This document shows, piece after piece, positions 17,022 through 24,387 of a stretch of 34,668 nucleotides of DNA. The notes beneath the pieces were generated by a model. The model saw only the letters and a program-made list of their open reading frames with translations, did no database searches and was not told the origin of the DNA. The position numbers were made by a program, and so were the translations under genes. Location of the stretch: NCBI GenBank assembly GCA_000739535.1, contig DF820471.1:261467-296134 (forward strand), written 5' to 3'. Positions within the stretch are counted from its first letter, which is position 1. Every line of letters begins with the position of its first letter. The stretch is from Candidatus Vecturithrix granuli (lineage in GTDB: Bacteria > Moduliflexota > Moduliflexia > Moduliflexales > Moduliflexaceae).

Positions 17022-17049
17022 GTATTACAAAGGGAGGGTATAAAGTCAA
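17022..17049 (-). promoter_or_regulatory. sigma70-type promoter for cheW operon
   Basis: On the minus strand TTGACT (plus 17044-17049) is followed after 16 bases by TAATAC (plus 17022-17027), about 100 bases upstream of the first CheW start. Confidence 0.55.
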
Positions 17050-17082
17050 TTATTTTTCCTGAACTTTTTCTTTACATTCTCA

Positions 17083-17105
17083 CACATTCAGAGAGAATGA
17101 ATGTG
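17083..17105. repeat. small hairpin between cheW promoter and tRNA terminator
   Basis: CACATTCA and TGAATGTG form a perfect 8-bp stem with a 7-base loop. No T-run follows, so the role is unclear. Confidence 0.45.
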
Positions 17106-17157
17106 GGGGCATGGCATAACGAATTGCTCTGTCAGTACGAGGAAAGAGAAAGGATAT

Positions 17158-17188
17158 AAAAAAAAGCCGACTATTACAGTCGGCTTGA
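17158..17188 (-). terminator. intrinsic terminator of the initiator tRNA
   Basis: Reading the minus strand, AAGCCGACTGTAATAGTCGGCTT is a 9-bp stem with a small loop followed by a run of T. It lies just past the tRNA CCA end. Confidence 0.85.
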
Positions 17189-17194
17189 ATAATT

Positions 17195-17271
17195 TGGTTG
17201 CGGGGGTTGGATTTGAACCAACGGCCTTTGGGTTATGAGCCCAACGAGCTACCAAACTGCTCCACCCCGCG
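17195..17271 (-). tRNA. initiator tRNA-fMet (anticodon CAT)
   Basis: The 77-base cloverleaf reads on the minus strand with a CGCGGGG acceptor strand, anticodon stem TTGGG/CCCAA, anticodon loop CTCATAA and an encoded CCA end. The first base C faces A at position 72, and the anticodon stem ends in three G:C pairs. Both are hallmarks of the bacterial initiator tRNA, so this is not elongator tRNA-Met or tRNA-Ile2. The T-arm GTTCAAATC is normal. A TTGACA-like box lies about 50 bases upstream. Confidence 0.96.
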
Positions 17272-17421
17272 CCAGAACTTTCGATTAACTCTATAGATAC
17301 GATGTGTAGAAGAGGAAATTTTGTCAAGCAAATTTTTAGATTATTTGCATATATGCTAAAAATTTGTAGAGCCATGTTTTGGTCATACTTCGCGCAATCC
17401 CTTGAAAATAGGTGAAAATTC

Positions 17422-18183
17422 ATGTTCCAAATTTTCTTGCGCTTCTATGAAGAATTAAATGATTTTTTACCGGAAAAGTGGAAAAAAAAGGAATTTTCTC
17501 ATTTTGTAGCCGGAGGAAGGTCGGTGAAAGCTGTGATTGAATCACTGGGGGTGCCTCATACGGAAGTGGATTTGATTTTAGTGAATCACGAATCCGTTGA
17601 TTTTTCTTATGGCGTGCAGCCTGATGACCATATCAGCGTCTATCCGGTGTTTGAAGCCTTCGATATTCAGCCGATCACGCGTTTGCGGCCAAAACCACTG
17701 CGAGAAACGCGCTTTATTCTGGATGTGCATCTTGGCAAGCTGGCCATCTATTTGCGGTTCAGCGGGTTTGATACATTATATCAATCCGATTATAATGATA
17801 AGACATTGGCGCAGATTTCCGCTCAAGATCATCGAATTTTACTGACACGTGACCGCGAGTTGTTGAAACGCCGGATGATCACCCATGGATATTATGTGCG
17901 GGCGACGCATCCCAAACGCCAGTTGCGCGAAGTGTTTGCACGTTTTCATCTTTCGCTATCTGTTCCGCTTGTTCCTCGTTGTACCAGGTGTAATGGCATT
18001 CCAGAGCCAGTTTCCAAAGCCGAGATTTTTGATCGTTTACCGCCCTTAACGCAACAGCATTTCGATGAGTTCTTTCATTGTGAAGTCTGCGATGTGCTTT
18101 ACTGGAAAGGGTCGCACTATCAACGAATGCAGGTATTTTTGCAGGCTGCCAGCATACCGGAAATTGACCACGACTCGTTTTAA
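17422..18183 (+). CDS. Mut7-C RNase-fold protein with N-terminal ubiquitin-like domain
   Basis: The protein has 253 residues. Residues 1-90 form a ThiS/MoaD/ubiquitin-like domain (FVAGGRSVKAVIESLGVP, HISVYPVFE). Residues 95-175 carry the PIN-like Mut7-C core with acidic residues in FILDVHLGKLAIYLR and LLTRDRELLKRR. The C-terminus has two Cys pairs, CTRC and CEVC, forming a probable zinc ribbon. This three-part layout is a known but poorly studied family related to the exonuclease domain of Mut-7. RNA cleavage is predicted by fold only. It diverges from the tRNA gene and may share the preceding AT-rich region for promotion. Confidence 0.85.
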   Translation: MFQIFLRFYEELNDFLPEKWKKKEFSHFVAGGRSVKAVIESLGVPHTEVDLILVNHESVDFSYGVQPDDHISVYPVFEAFDIQPITRLRPKPLRETRFILDVHLGKLAIYLRFSGFDTLYQSDYNDKTLAQISAQDHRILLTRDRELLKRRMITHGYYVRATHPKRQLREVFARFHLSLSVPLVPRCTRCNGIPEPVSKAEIFDRLPPLTQQHFDEFFHCEVCDVLYWKGSHYQRMQVFLQAASIPEIDHDSF

Positions 18184-18242
18184 CATTTCTTATCCCCTGC
18201 TGTCAAATAGGGTAAAGAAGCGAGAGTTTCTAAAAATGGAAC

Positions 18243-18271
18243 TTGACAGTGAAGCTCTCATAGTATATACC
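18243..18271 (+). promoter_or_regulatory. candidate promoter for the metallo-hydrolase pair
   Basis: TTGACA at 18243-18248 is followed by TATATA at 18264 (spacing 15) or TATACC at 18266 (spacing 17), about 80 bases upstream of the first hydrolase ATG. Confidence 0.45.
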
Positions 18272-18347
18272 ATTATTATAAATGTAAAATATCTTCTGTT
18301 GCGACCGAGCGAGAAATTGGTGATTCAGGCAAAGGAAGTGGTTGACT

Positions 18348-19271
18348 ATGCTGCATTTTCAACTCTTAGGTACGCGCGGTTCTCGTCCAATTCTTGATCA
18401 GAACTATGTGTACTTTGGGGGAAATACAACAGCTTATAAAATCTGGGCTGAAGGCAATTTCCCGATTTATATTGATGGCGGAAGTGGTTTATTTCGTGAG
18501 GGAAGCCGGCTTCAGCCTGAAGTCAAGGAATTTAGTTTTTTGCTCACACACTCGCATTGGGATCATATCCTGGCCTTTCCTTTTTTTGCCCCATTTTATC
18601 GTCCTGAGACCTGTGCCAGATTTTGGGGGTCCCGGTCTTTTAAAGAAACCTTTGAAGAACTTTTTAAACACCAATTTCAAACCGATGCTTTTCCCGTGAA
18701 TTACGCTGAAATTCCTGCCACGATCACATTCACCACCATTGTCGGCGGGCAAAGCTTTGAGATTCCTCCTCCTCCGCGATTTACTCAGGAAAATTGCCTT
18801 TCTAATACGCACCACAGTTATCATATCTCAACGTATCAAATTAATCATCCGGGCCTTGACTTAGGCTATCGCATTGAGCACAAGGGAAAGACGATCGTCA
18901 TCCTCACAGACCTGGCGCCTATCAAAAACAATTATCTGGGGCCAGGGATGGAAGATTTTGGAGCCGTCGATGAAGATCGGTATTATGAGGGTTTAATCGC
19001 ATTCTGTCGAGACGCAGACTTGCTGCTTCACGATACACACTTTAATGAGGAAAGTATCCGTGGTAAAGAACGGTGGGGACACTCCACAGAGATTATGGCC
19101 GTAAAGCTGGCCCTTGAAAGCCAGGTCAAACAATTGATTTTGGGGCACCACGCCCCTGAAGACAATGATCAATGCATTTTTCGAAAACTGCACAACGCGC
19201 AAAAATATTGTCAAAAAACTGCTCTCAACGTGATTATTCCACAAGAAGATGAGATTATCACAATTTCATGA
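18348..19271 (+). CDS. metallo-beta-lactamase-fold hydrolase
   Basis: The ATG at 18348 is used because AAAGGAAG precedes it. The protein has 307 residues. It opens with LLGTRGSRPI and FGGNTTAY, followed by the zinc-binding motif THSHWDH. A later Asp (ILTDLAP), HDTHFNEE and the final GHHAPED supply further metal ligands. This is the PhnP/class II phosphodiesterase branch (COG1235-like) of the superfamily. Substrates in this branch include cyclic nucleotides and phosphodiesters; the real one is unknown. There is no signal peptide. A paralogue follows 56 bases downstream, probably in the same transcript. Confidence 0.85.
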   Translation: MLHFQLLGTRGSRPILDQNYVYFGGNTTAYKIWAEGNFPIYIDGGSGLFREGSRLQPEVKEFSFLLTHSHWDHILAFPFFAPFYRPETCARFWGSRSFKETFEELFKHQFQTDAFPVNYAEIPATITFTTIVGGQSFEIPPPPRFTQENCLSNTHHSYHISTYQINHPGLDLGYRIEHKGKTIVILTDLAPIKNNYLGPGMEDFGAVDEDRYYEGLIAFCRDADLLLHDTHFNEESIRGKERWGHSTEIMAVKLALESQVKQLILGHHAPEDNDQCIFRKLHNAQKYCQKTALNVIIPQEDEIITIS

Positions 19272-19327
19272 GAGCGAATTTCATGGTTGGAAAGCTGGGG
19301 TAATGAACAATTTTTTATGTAGTGGCT

Positions 19328-20134
19328 ATGAAAATAATATTTTGGGGAACCCGCGGAGCCATTAGCGCTCCCAAACCGGATCAAATCATATTTGGCGTGC
19401 ATACGACCTGCATCGAAATAAGAAACGAAAATGATTCGCTTCTTTTTGACGCCGGATTCGGGATTGGCCGCTATAGCGATTCACTCCCAAATAAAAGCGG
19501 AATCTATCACCTGTTCTTTACACACTTTCATTGGGATCATGTCCAGGGAATCGGGTATTTTATCCCTATTTTTCTGCCAAGCACTTATCTTTATATCTAT
19601 TCCCCCTGGACCATCGAACGCCTGAAAAAACAGTTGAATTATTATTTTGATTATTCTTTCGGTCCCTTTTCTTCGATTGAGGATAAAAATCTATCATCTC
19701 ACATCTTGTATAATTCCCTGACAGGACCTGTGGAAATGAACGGTTTTACCATCGGATTTTTCGGAACTATGCACGAAGGCAATTGTTATGGATACTGGGT
19801 CGCCTATCAGGGGAAAAAGATCGCCCTGATCACCGATCATGAAGCTCGCGCTGTAGATTCTTATAAATTCTGGGGCACGGATTATGACGTCGTGATTCAT
19901 GACGCACAATACACAGATGAAGAATACCAGCAGGTGTACCGTGGACGAGGGCATAGTTCCTTTTCTCTCGCAATTGAAAATAGCCAAAGAATGGGAGCAC
20001 ACACCATCATACTCACTCACCATGAACCTTTGCGGACCGATGCAGAATTACTCATCATCGAAGAATCGCTTCGCCAAAAATATCCAGATTTACGTATTAT
20101 TCTTGCTCGTGAACAAGTTATCTATGAAATCTAA
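19328..20134 (+). CDS. metallo-beta-lactamase-fold hydrolase, paralogue of the preceding gene
   Basis: The protein has 268 residues. MKIIFWGTRGAISAPKPDQI and FGVHTTCIEI parallel the opening of its neighbour, and the zinc site is THFHWDH followed by TDHE, HDAQY and THHEP. The two proteins share fold and order but differ strongly in the middle, so this is an old duplication. A GTG six bases upstream is an alternative start. The cytoplasmic location and lack of partners give no clue to the substrate. Confidence 0.85.
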   Translation: MKIIFWGTRGAISAPKPDQIIFGVHTTCIEIRNENDSLLFDAGFGIGRYSDSLPNKSGIYHLFFTHFHWDHVQGIGYFIPIFLPSTYLYIYSPWTIERLKKQLNYYFDYSFGPFSSIEDKNLSSHILYNSLTGPVEMNGFTIGFFGTMHEGNCYGYWVAYQGKKIALITDHEARAVDSYKFWGTDYDVVIHDAQYTDEEYQQVYRGRGHSSFSLAIENSQRMGAHTIILTHHEPLRTDAELLIIEESLRQKYPDLRIILAREQVIYEI

Positions 20135-20297
20135 CTTTCATGCTCATCAACCTACCTTCTCTGATATTCTCTCAATTTCTTAGAAGAATTTTATTGACTT
20201 CTCACTTGCCTGATGTCCGCTTTACTGTTGTATGCCTGTTCATGCTTGATTGCTAACAAATCTCTTATGAGGTTCAAATAACAAAGGGGGTCGTTTT

Positions 20298-21089
20298 ATG
20301 AAGAAATGGATTTCACGACGTTTATGGTTTGCTGCATATTTCTGCTCAGTAATGTTATTGGGATTGTTGATATGCTCTGTACAACTTGTGGCTCAAGATG
20401 TGCAAACCTTACTCCAGCAAGGGGACGCCTATTATGAGCAGCTTGATAATGCAAAAGCCCTGGTTGAATACGAAAAAGCGTATCAACTTGCGCCGGATGA
20501 TTTTGGCGTTTTGATGCGCTTAACGCGCTCGTGTAATAACGTGGGCGAAGATATTGATTCCGACGATTCTAAACCCTATTTTGAACGTGCGGTCGAGTAT
20601 GCTGAGACGATGTTAGAGAAATACCCGGATAAAGCCGAAACCCATTATTTTCTTTCCGTCAGTTACGGCAACCTGGCCATGTTTACCGGCGGAAAAACCA
20701 AAGTCAAATTATCGCGCAACGTCAAGGAACATGCGGAAAAAGCGATTAGACTCGATCCTAATCACGCCGAGTCTCATGTGGTGCTTGGAATTTATTATCG
20801 CGAAATTGCTAATCTGAATCGCGTCTTAAAAGCCTTTGCTAAAGTCTTTTTCGGCGGCCTGCCCGGCGGCAGCAATGAAGATGCGGAACGCTCGTTTCTG
20901 AAAGCCCTTGAGCTCAAACCGGATTACATTAACGCCCATTTTCAGTTAGCCAAAACGTATGAGAAAATGAAAGACAAAGACAAGGCGATTGCGCAGTATG
21001 AACAGGTGCTGGAATTGCCCATCCACGATCATCAGGATCAGGCCATTAAAACCAAAGCAGAAAAACAGTTGAGCGAGATCAAAAAATAA
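20298..21089 (+). CDS. exported TPR-repeat protein
   Basis: The protein has 263 residues with AAAGGGGG before the ATG. It starts with a twin-Arg-like, strongly hydrophobic signal segment (ISRRLWFAAYFCSVMLLGLL) ending at VAQDVQT. The mature part is made of about five tetratricopeptide helices, such as GDAYYEQLDNAKALVEYEKA, NHAESHVVLGIYYREIANLN and DKDKAIAQYEQVLEL. TPR proteins scaffold complexes, and this one would act in the periplasm or be membrane anchored. A partner is not evident. Confidence 0.8.
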   Translation: MKKWISRRLWFAAYFCSVMLLGLLICSVQLVAQDVQTLLQQGDAYYEQLDNAKALVEYEKAYQLAPDDFGVLMRLTRSCNNVGEDIDSDDSKPYFERAVEYAETMLEKYPDKAETHYFLSVSYGNLAMFTGGKTKVKLSRNVKEHAEKAIRLDPNHAESHVVLGIYYREIANLNRVLKAFAKVFFGGLPGGSNEDAERSFLKALELKPDYINAHFQLAKTYEKMKDKDKAIAQYEQVLELPIHDHQDQAIKTKAEKQLSEIKK

Positions 21090-21150
21090 AAGGAGTCATC
21101 GAATGACACGAATACAACGAATGTAATGTAATATGCACACGAAATGAAAA

Positions 21151-21212
21151 TCAGGTTCGTAGTTGCCGCTTCAGCGGTGTGATGAAACGCTAAAGCGTTT
21201 ACTACGAACGCA
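21151..21212. repeat. dispersed inverted repeat (GTTCGTAGT type)
   Basis: GGTTCGTAGTTGCCGCTTCAG on the left is answered by CGCTAAAGCGTTTACTACGAAC on the right. The same design recurs at 27914-28003 (GTTCATAGTT...CTAAAGCAAGAACCACGAAC). It looks like a REP-type extragenic palindrome. Confidence 0.65.
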
Positions 21213-21235
21213 GATTTACATGAGAGGGAAAATCT

Positions 21236-22207
21236 ATGCACTATCGTACTTTTGGCAGAACTGGCTGGCAAATCAGCGAGATCGGTTATGGCATGTGGGG
21301 CATGGCCGGCTGGACAGGCTCTGATGATCAGGAATCCATGCACTCCCTCGATATCGCCGTTGAGTTGGGTTGCAATTTTTTTGATACAGCCTGGGGTTAT
21401 GGCAGTGGCAAAAGCGAACAACTGCTCGGACAATTACTCAAACGTCATCCTGAAAAACGGCTATATACGGCTACTAAAATCCCGCCGAAAAATTTTATCT
21501 GGCCCTCGAGACGCGAATTCTCTCTGGATGAGTGTTTTCCGCCCGAACATATTGTGGAATATGTTGAAAAAAGCCTGAACAATATTGATGTTGAAACGAT
21601 TGATCTGATCCAATTTCACGTGTGGGAAGACAGTTGGGCCCGGGATGAACGCTGGCAGCGCACCATGGAAGACCTGAAACAGGCCGGAAAAATTCAGGCT
21701 GTGGGCATCAGTATCAATCGCTGGGAACCTGACAACAGTCTGGAAACGATCAAAACCGGCCAGGTTGACGCGGTACAGGTGATTTACAATATTTTCGATC
21801 AGGCTCCGGAAGATCACTTGTTTCCATTGTGTCAGGAATATAACCTGGGCGTGATTGCCAGAGTGCCCTTTGATGAAGGCACGTTAACCGGAACCTTGAC
21901 GAAAGAGACCACGTTTCCGAAAGATGATTGGCGCAGCACTTATTTTGTGCCGGAAAATCTCAGATCCAGCGTGGAACACGCTGATGCCTTGAAACCGCTT
22001 GTCCCCCAGGGCATGACCATGCCGGAAATGGCGCTGCGCTTTATTTTGAGCCATCCTGCGGTCAGCACCACGATCCCCGGTATGCGCAAAACCGCTCATG
22101 CGCGTGCGAATATTGCGGCCGGCGACGGCAAAGGTTTAGCGCCCGAACTTTTGGCAGAATTGAAAAACCATCGATGGGATCGCCAACCGACCGAATGGTC
22201 TCAGTAA
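21236..22207 (+). CDS. aldo/keto reductase
   Basis: The protein has 323 residues with GAGAGGG before the ATG. The family signature is intact: FDTAWGYGSGKSEQLLG (catalytic Asp and Tyr), YTATKIPP (Lys) and IQFHVWED (His). The C-terminal FILSHPAVSTTIPGMRK is the usual NADPH-binding segment. The overall layout (MHYRTFGRTGWQISEIGYGMW) is of the YghZ/AKR type that reduces small aldehydes and ketones. Substrate unknown. Ends in a strong hairpin. Confidence 0.93.
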   Translation: MHYRTFGRTGWQISEIGYGMWGMAGWTGSDDQESMHSLDIAVELGCNFFDTAWGYGSGKSEQLLGQLLKRHPEKRLYTATKIPPKNFIWPSRREFSLDECFPPEHIVEYVEKSLNNIDVETIDLIQFHVWEDSWARDERWQRTMEDLKQAGKIQAVGISINRWEPDNSLETIKTGQVDAVQVIYNIFDQAPEDHLFPLCQEYNLGVIARVPFDEGTLTGTLTKETTFPKDDWRSTYFVPENLRSSVEHADALKPLVPQGMTMPEMALRFILSHPAVSTTIPGMRKTAHARANIAAGDGKGLAPELLAELKNHRWDRQPTEWSQ

Positions 22208-22233
22208 AAATCGGCCTTGCTCTGGGTGAAAAA

Positions 22234-22262
22234 ACCTCCGAGGTTTCGAAGACCTCGGAGGT
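22234..22262. terminator. terminator-like hairpin after aldo/keto reductase
   Basis: ACCTCCGAGGT and ACCTCGGAGGT flank a 7-base loop, with A-run before and TCTCGT after. The stem is strong but the U tract is weak; it may also be a dispersed palindrome. Confidence 0.55.
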
Positions 22263-22275
22263 CTCGTAAAAACCT

Positions 22276-22470
22276 GGGTGTCGAAAAATGTTACACCCGG
22301 ATAAAATGGAATAACCCGTCTTTTTTCCCTGAGTTACCTTCAAAATTGTGTCATGACAAAAATTGGGGTGTCGAAAAATGTTACACCCGGATAAAATGAA
22401 ATAACTCGGCTTTTTTCATGAGTTATCTCTAAAATCATGTCATGTCCAAAATTTAGGTGTCGAAAATTTT
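22276..22470. repeat. 90-bp tandem direct repeat, 2.2 copies
   Basis: GGGTGTCGAAAAATGTTACA starts units at about 22276 and 22366, and a decayed third unit starts at about 22456. Each full unit contains two hairpins: GGGTGT...ACACCC, and an arm pair around a T6 run (ATAACTC...GAGTTAT in unit 2). No coding potential is convincing. It sits between the reductase gene and the riboswitch promoter. Confidence 0.8.
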
Positions 22471-22603
22471 TACAGTTTTTCGATATTTTTCTGGTCTTGA
22501 AGAGGATTTTTGAACGCAAAAAATACCTGCGAATAATTTTTTTAACCTTTTTTTCCTTGCATTGTCGAATAATCAGAAAAAAATTGCACAGCGTAGTGCT
22601 GAG

Positions 22604-22630
22604 TTGGCATGAACTTTGCTATACTATAAT
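22604..22630 (+). promoter_or_regulatory. candidate promoter of the riboswitch-fimbrial transcript
   Basis: TTGGCA (22604-22609) and TATAAT (22625-22630) are spaced by 15 bases, slightly short. Transcription would begin about 10 bases before the aptamer. Confidence 0.5.
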
Positions 22631-22647
22631 AGCAGAAGAAAGAATAT

Positions 22648-22734
22648 CCGCACGATACTGCCAAACCATTCGCGAGGGTGGGACGGAAAGCTACGGGTCT
22701 TCTGCAACACAGAAGATCGCCGGGTTGCCAAAGC
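22648..22734 (+). promoter_or_regulatory. cyclic di-GMP-I (GEMM-I) riboswitch aptamer
   Basis: The stem CCGC/GCGG closes the domain. Inside, GCCAAACCATTCGCGAGGGTGG forms the first hairpin with a GCGA tetraloop, followed by GGACGGAAAGCTACGGGTC, a variable stem (TTCTGCAACACAGAAG) and CGCCGGGTTGCC. These blocks match the GEMM-I consensus (GCAAACC, GNRA loop, GACGCAAAGC, CCGGGTTACC). Aligned to the Vibrio Vc2 aptamer, the guanine that contacts one base of c-di-GMP (G20) and the matching C are kept; an A at G20 would have pointed to cGAMP. It controls the operon starting at 22936. Confidence 0.92.
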
Positions 22735-22754
22735 GGTTCATAACTGACTATGGG

Positions 22755-22782
22755 AAACCGGCGTTTCAACGCCGGTTTTTTT
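22755..22782 (+). terminator. intrinsic terminator of the riboswitch expression platform
   Basis: AAACCGGCG-TTTCAA-CGCCGGTTT is followed by a T-run. The 5' arm (CCGGC) is also complementary to GCCGG inside the aptamer (22719-22723), so an antiterminator could form when ligand is absent. This would make ligand binding favour termination; the direction of control is inferred. Confidence 0.88.
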
Positions 22783-22935
22783 GTGGCATCTGATTGGCGG
22801 CAAGGCGGAACAGGTCAATTTTTTTTCACTAGTGATTTAACAACAAGAAAAGCGCGGAGGGTTAACAAGCGTTAATAGGAATTGTTCCTGATTAATTGCT
22901 GTTGGCAAACCGCTCATTACATAAGGAAATTTCTC

Positions 22936-23577
22936 ATGAAACATCTCAAAATATTTACCTATGGTCTAACAATCGTTGCGCTTCTTGGCGTCGTCGTGTT
23001 CTTTTCAGCATCACCATCACAGGCGCAGGCTGTGGGTAATGTGGACGTTCAAGTAATTGTGCCGGGAGTGCTGCAATTAAGGTACTACAGCGAATTGATT
23101 ATTAATGTTTCAGCAAATCATTTTGCAGATGTGGTTTTCGGAACAACTTCTGACACAGATGACGCCGGGTCAGCGAGTGTGAATTCCTGGAGCGACAACG
23201 CTGCTATTACGCCGAGTGCGCTGGGATCGAACACCGGAACGCAAGTTGTCGAAAACGCCTGGATGGTTCGGGCGGTCGGAAATCCACATGCCGGTAATAA
23301 CCTGCGTGTAACGGTTGCACTAAATACCGGCGCCGGCGCAGCCACATTAACGAATAATGCCGGCGCAGGTTTTGGCACACTGGAAATTAGTTCGGTTCAG
23401 ACACGATTGAATGGTGGCGCCGGTTTTGCTGGCAGCGTGGATTTTACATCGGCGGGGCCTGGCAATCCACAGTACGGCGATCTTGAACTTGGTCTGAACT
23501 TTGCAGATGCAAGCCATGCCGGAACCTATGAGAATACCTCAGCTCACCAGTTTACGATTACGGCAAGTCATATTTAA
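22936..23577 (+). CDS. exported pilin-like subunit of chaperone-usher operon
   Basis: The ATG at 22936 follows TAAGGAAA and opens a signal peptide (MKHLKIFTYGLTIVALLG to SQAQA). The protein has 213 residues. The mature part is beta-rich and Gly/Ala/Asn/Thr-rich, with no cysteine, starting VGNVDVQVIVPGVLQLRYYS. It ends THQFTITASH-like (AHQFTITASHI), a hydrophobic terminal strand that could take part in donor-strand exchange. As the first gene behind the riboswitch it is the best candidate for the main structural subunit. The family is not one I can name with certainty; spore-coat-U/DUF4402-like subunits have similar layout. Confidence 0.65.
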   Translation: MKHLKIFTYGLTIVALLGVVVFFSASPSQAQAVGNVDVQVIVPGVLQLRYYSELIINVSANHFADVVFGTTSDTDDAGSASVNSWSDNAAITPSALGSNTGTQVVENAWMVRAVGNPHAGNNLRVTVALNTGAGAATLTNNAGAGFGTLEISSVQTRLNGGAGFAGSVDFTSAGPGNPQYGDLELGLNFADASHAGTYENTSAHQFTITASHI

Positions 23578-23599
23578 CAAGGCGGTTTATAAAGTTTTC

Positions 23600-24268
23600 A
23601 TGAAGCACAGGAAAAAACCGGGTTTTTTGAAAAAACCCGGTTTTTATGGTTTACAGATATCTTTTCTGCTTGAAAAGAGCCTTCACTCAGCTCTTGCGAT
23701 AATGGTTTGTCTGGGGATATTGACGAATGCAGCCGAAAGCACGGAACGGTCAATACAGTTATCGTATCTTCAGCATCAGGCCTTGCTCGATCCGGTCACG
23801 TCTTTTGAATTGTTGGGCGGTCCGGCATATCAGGCTCTGCCAATCCGGAGCGATTCTCACGCTGCAACCCTGCTGGTCGAAGAAATTTCCCGTACCCTGC
23901 CATCGCTCTGGCAAATTCGCGTTTCCGAAAAGATGTCGCCCGGTTCTCTGCGCGTGAGTTACCAACTGACAGGCGCAAACGGCAAAGCCGGCCGCCTGAG
24001 CCACCTGGATTTCCCGAAAGCTGAAATTTCCGTGAGTCTTCAACCTCTGCCGCCGCGCGTTATCAAACAAGAAGAGATGCTGATTGAGGAAGAAGAGGGG
24101 GTAAACGTGGACGCGACAACCGCACAGACTCCTCCATCAAAAAGAGTCGTCAACATTCAGCGCTTCAATATTATCGAAGGCGGCGTGATAATTTCTTTTG
24201 ATCCGAGCCAGATTCAGTATGCCGGAACCTACGCCGGCACCCTGACAATTCTGATTCATGGACTGTAA
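23600..24268 (+). CDS. exported protein of fimbrial operon, function unknown
   Basis: Either ATG 23600 or TTG 23669 may be the start. The first places the hairpin at 23613-23645 in the coding region as KKPGFLKKPGF. The second starts right at the signal peptide (LEKSLHSALAIMVCLGILTN). Neither has a good ribosome binding site. From 23600 it is 222 residues. The mature part is beta-rich, has an acidic patch (EEEEG near residue 170) and ends IQYAGTYAGTLTILIHGL, another strand-like tail. It could be a minor subunit or tip/adaptor protein. The frame is supported by composition and neighbours only. Confidence 0.55.
   Translation: MKHRKKPGFLKKPGFYGLQISFLLEKSLHSALAIMVCLGILTNAAESTERSIQLSYLQHQALLDPVTSFELLGGPAYQALPIRSDSHAATLLVEEISRTLPSLWQIRVSEKMSPGSLRVSYQLTGANGKAGRLSHLDFPKAEISVSLQPLPPRVIKQEEMLIEEEEGVNVDATTAQTPPSKRVVNIQRFNIIEGGVIISFDPSQIQYAGTYAGTLTILIHGL
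23613..23645. repeat. perfect hairpin in subunit intergenic region
   Basis: AAAAACCGGGTTTTTT and AAAAAACCCGGTTTTT form a 16-bp stem with a 1-base centre. It resembles a bidirectional terminator. Related hairpins are at 25273-25305 and 32575-32609. Confidence 0.8.
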
Positions 24269-24288
24269 CGTGCCGTAAAAAAAATAAG

Positions 24289-24375
24289 GAAACTACAGGA
24301 ATGAGGAATAAGCAAGAATGTATGCGTGACATGCATGCAATCACCTTCTTGCTTATTCCTCATTCCTGTAGTTTC
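24289..24375. repeat. perfect 30-bp inverted repeat before chaperone gene
   Basis: GAAACTACAGGAATGAGGAA and the following AAGCAAGAA (24289-24318) are exactly complementary to 24346-24375, leaving a 27-base loop. It fills the gap before the chaperone start at 24388. There is no T-run beyond the few T in the arm end, so transcript processing or stability is more likely than termination. Confidence 0.9.
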
Positions 24376-24387
24376 AAAAAAGAGAGA

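Noticed and set aside
22217-22399. 60-codon frame across the 90-bp tandem repeats
   Set aside because: Its repeated peptide simply follows the DNA repeat; there is no ribosome binding site or protein-like composition.
22648-22734. Aptamer as a cGAMP (GEMM-Ib) sensor
   Set aside because: By hand alignment to Vc2 the key ligand-contacting position is G, not the A typical of cGAMP-selective variants; the alignment is by eye, so the possibility is reduced, not removed.
24301-24387. ATG 24301 as the chaperone start
   Set aside because: It lies within the 30-bp inverted repeat and would place about 29 residues before an otherwise perfect signal peptide.
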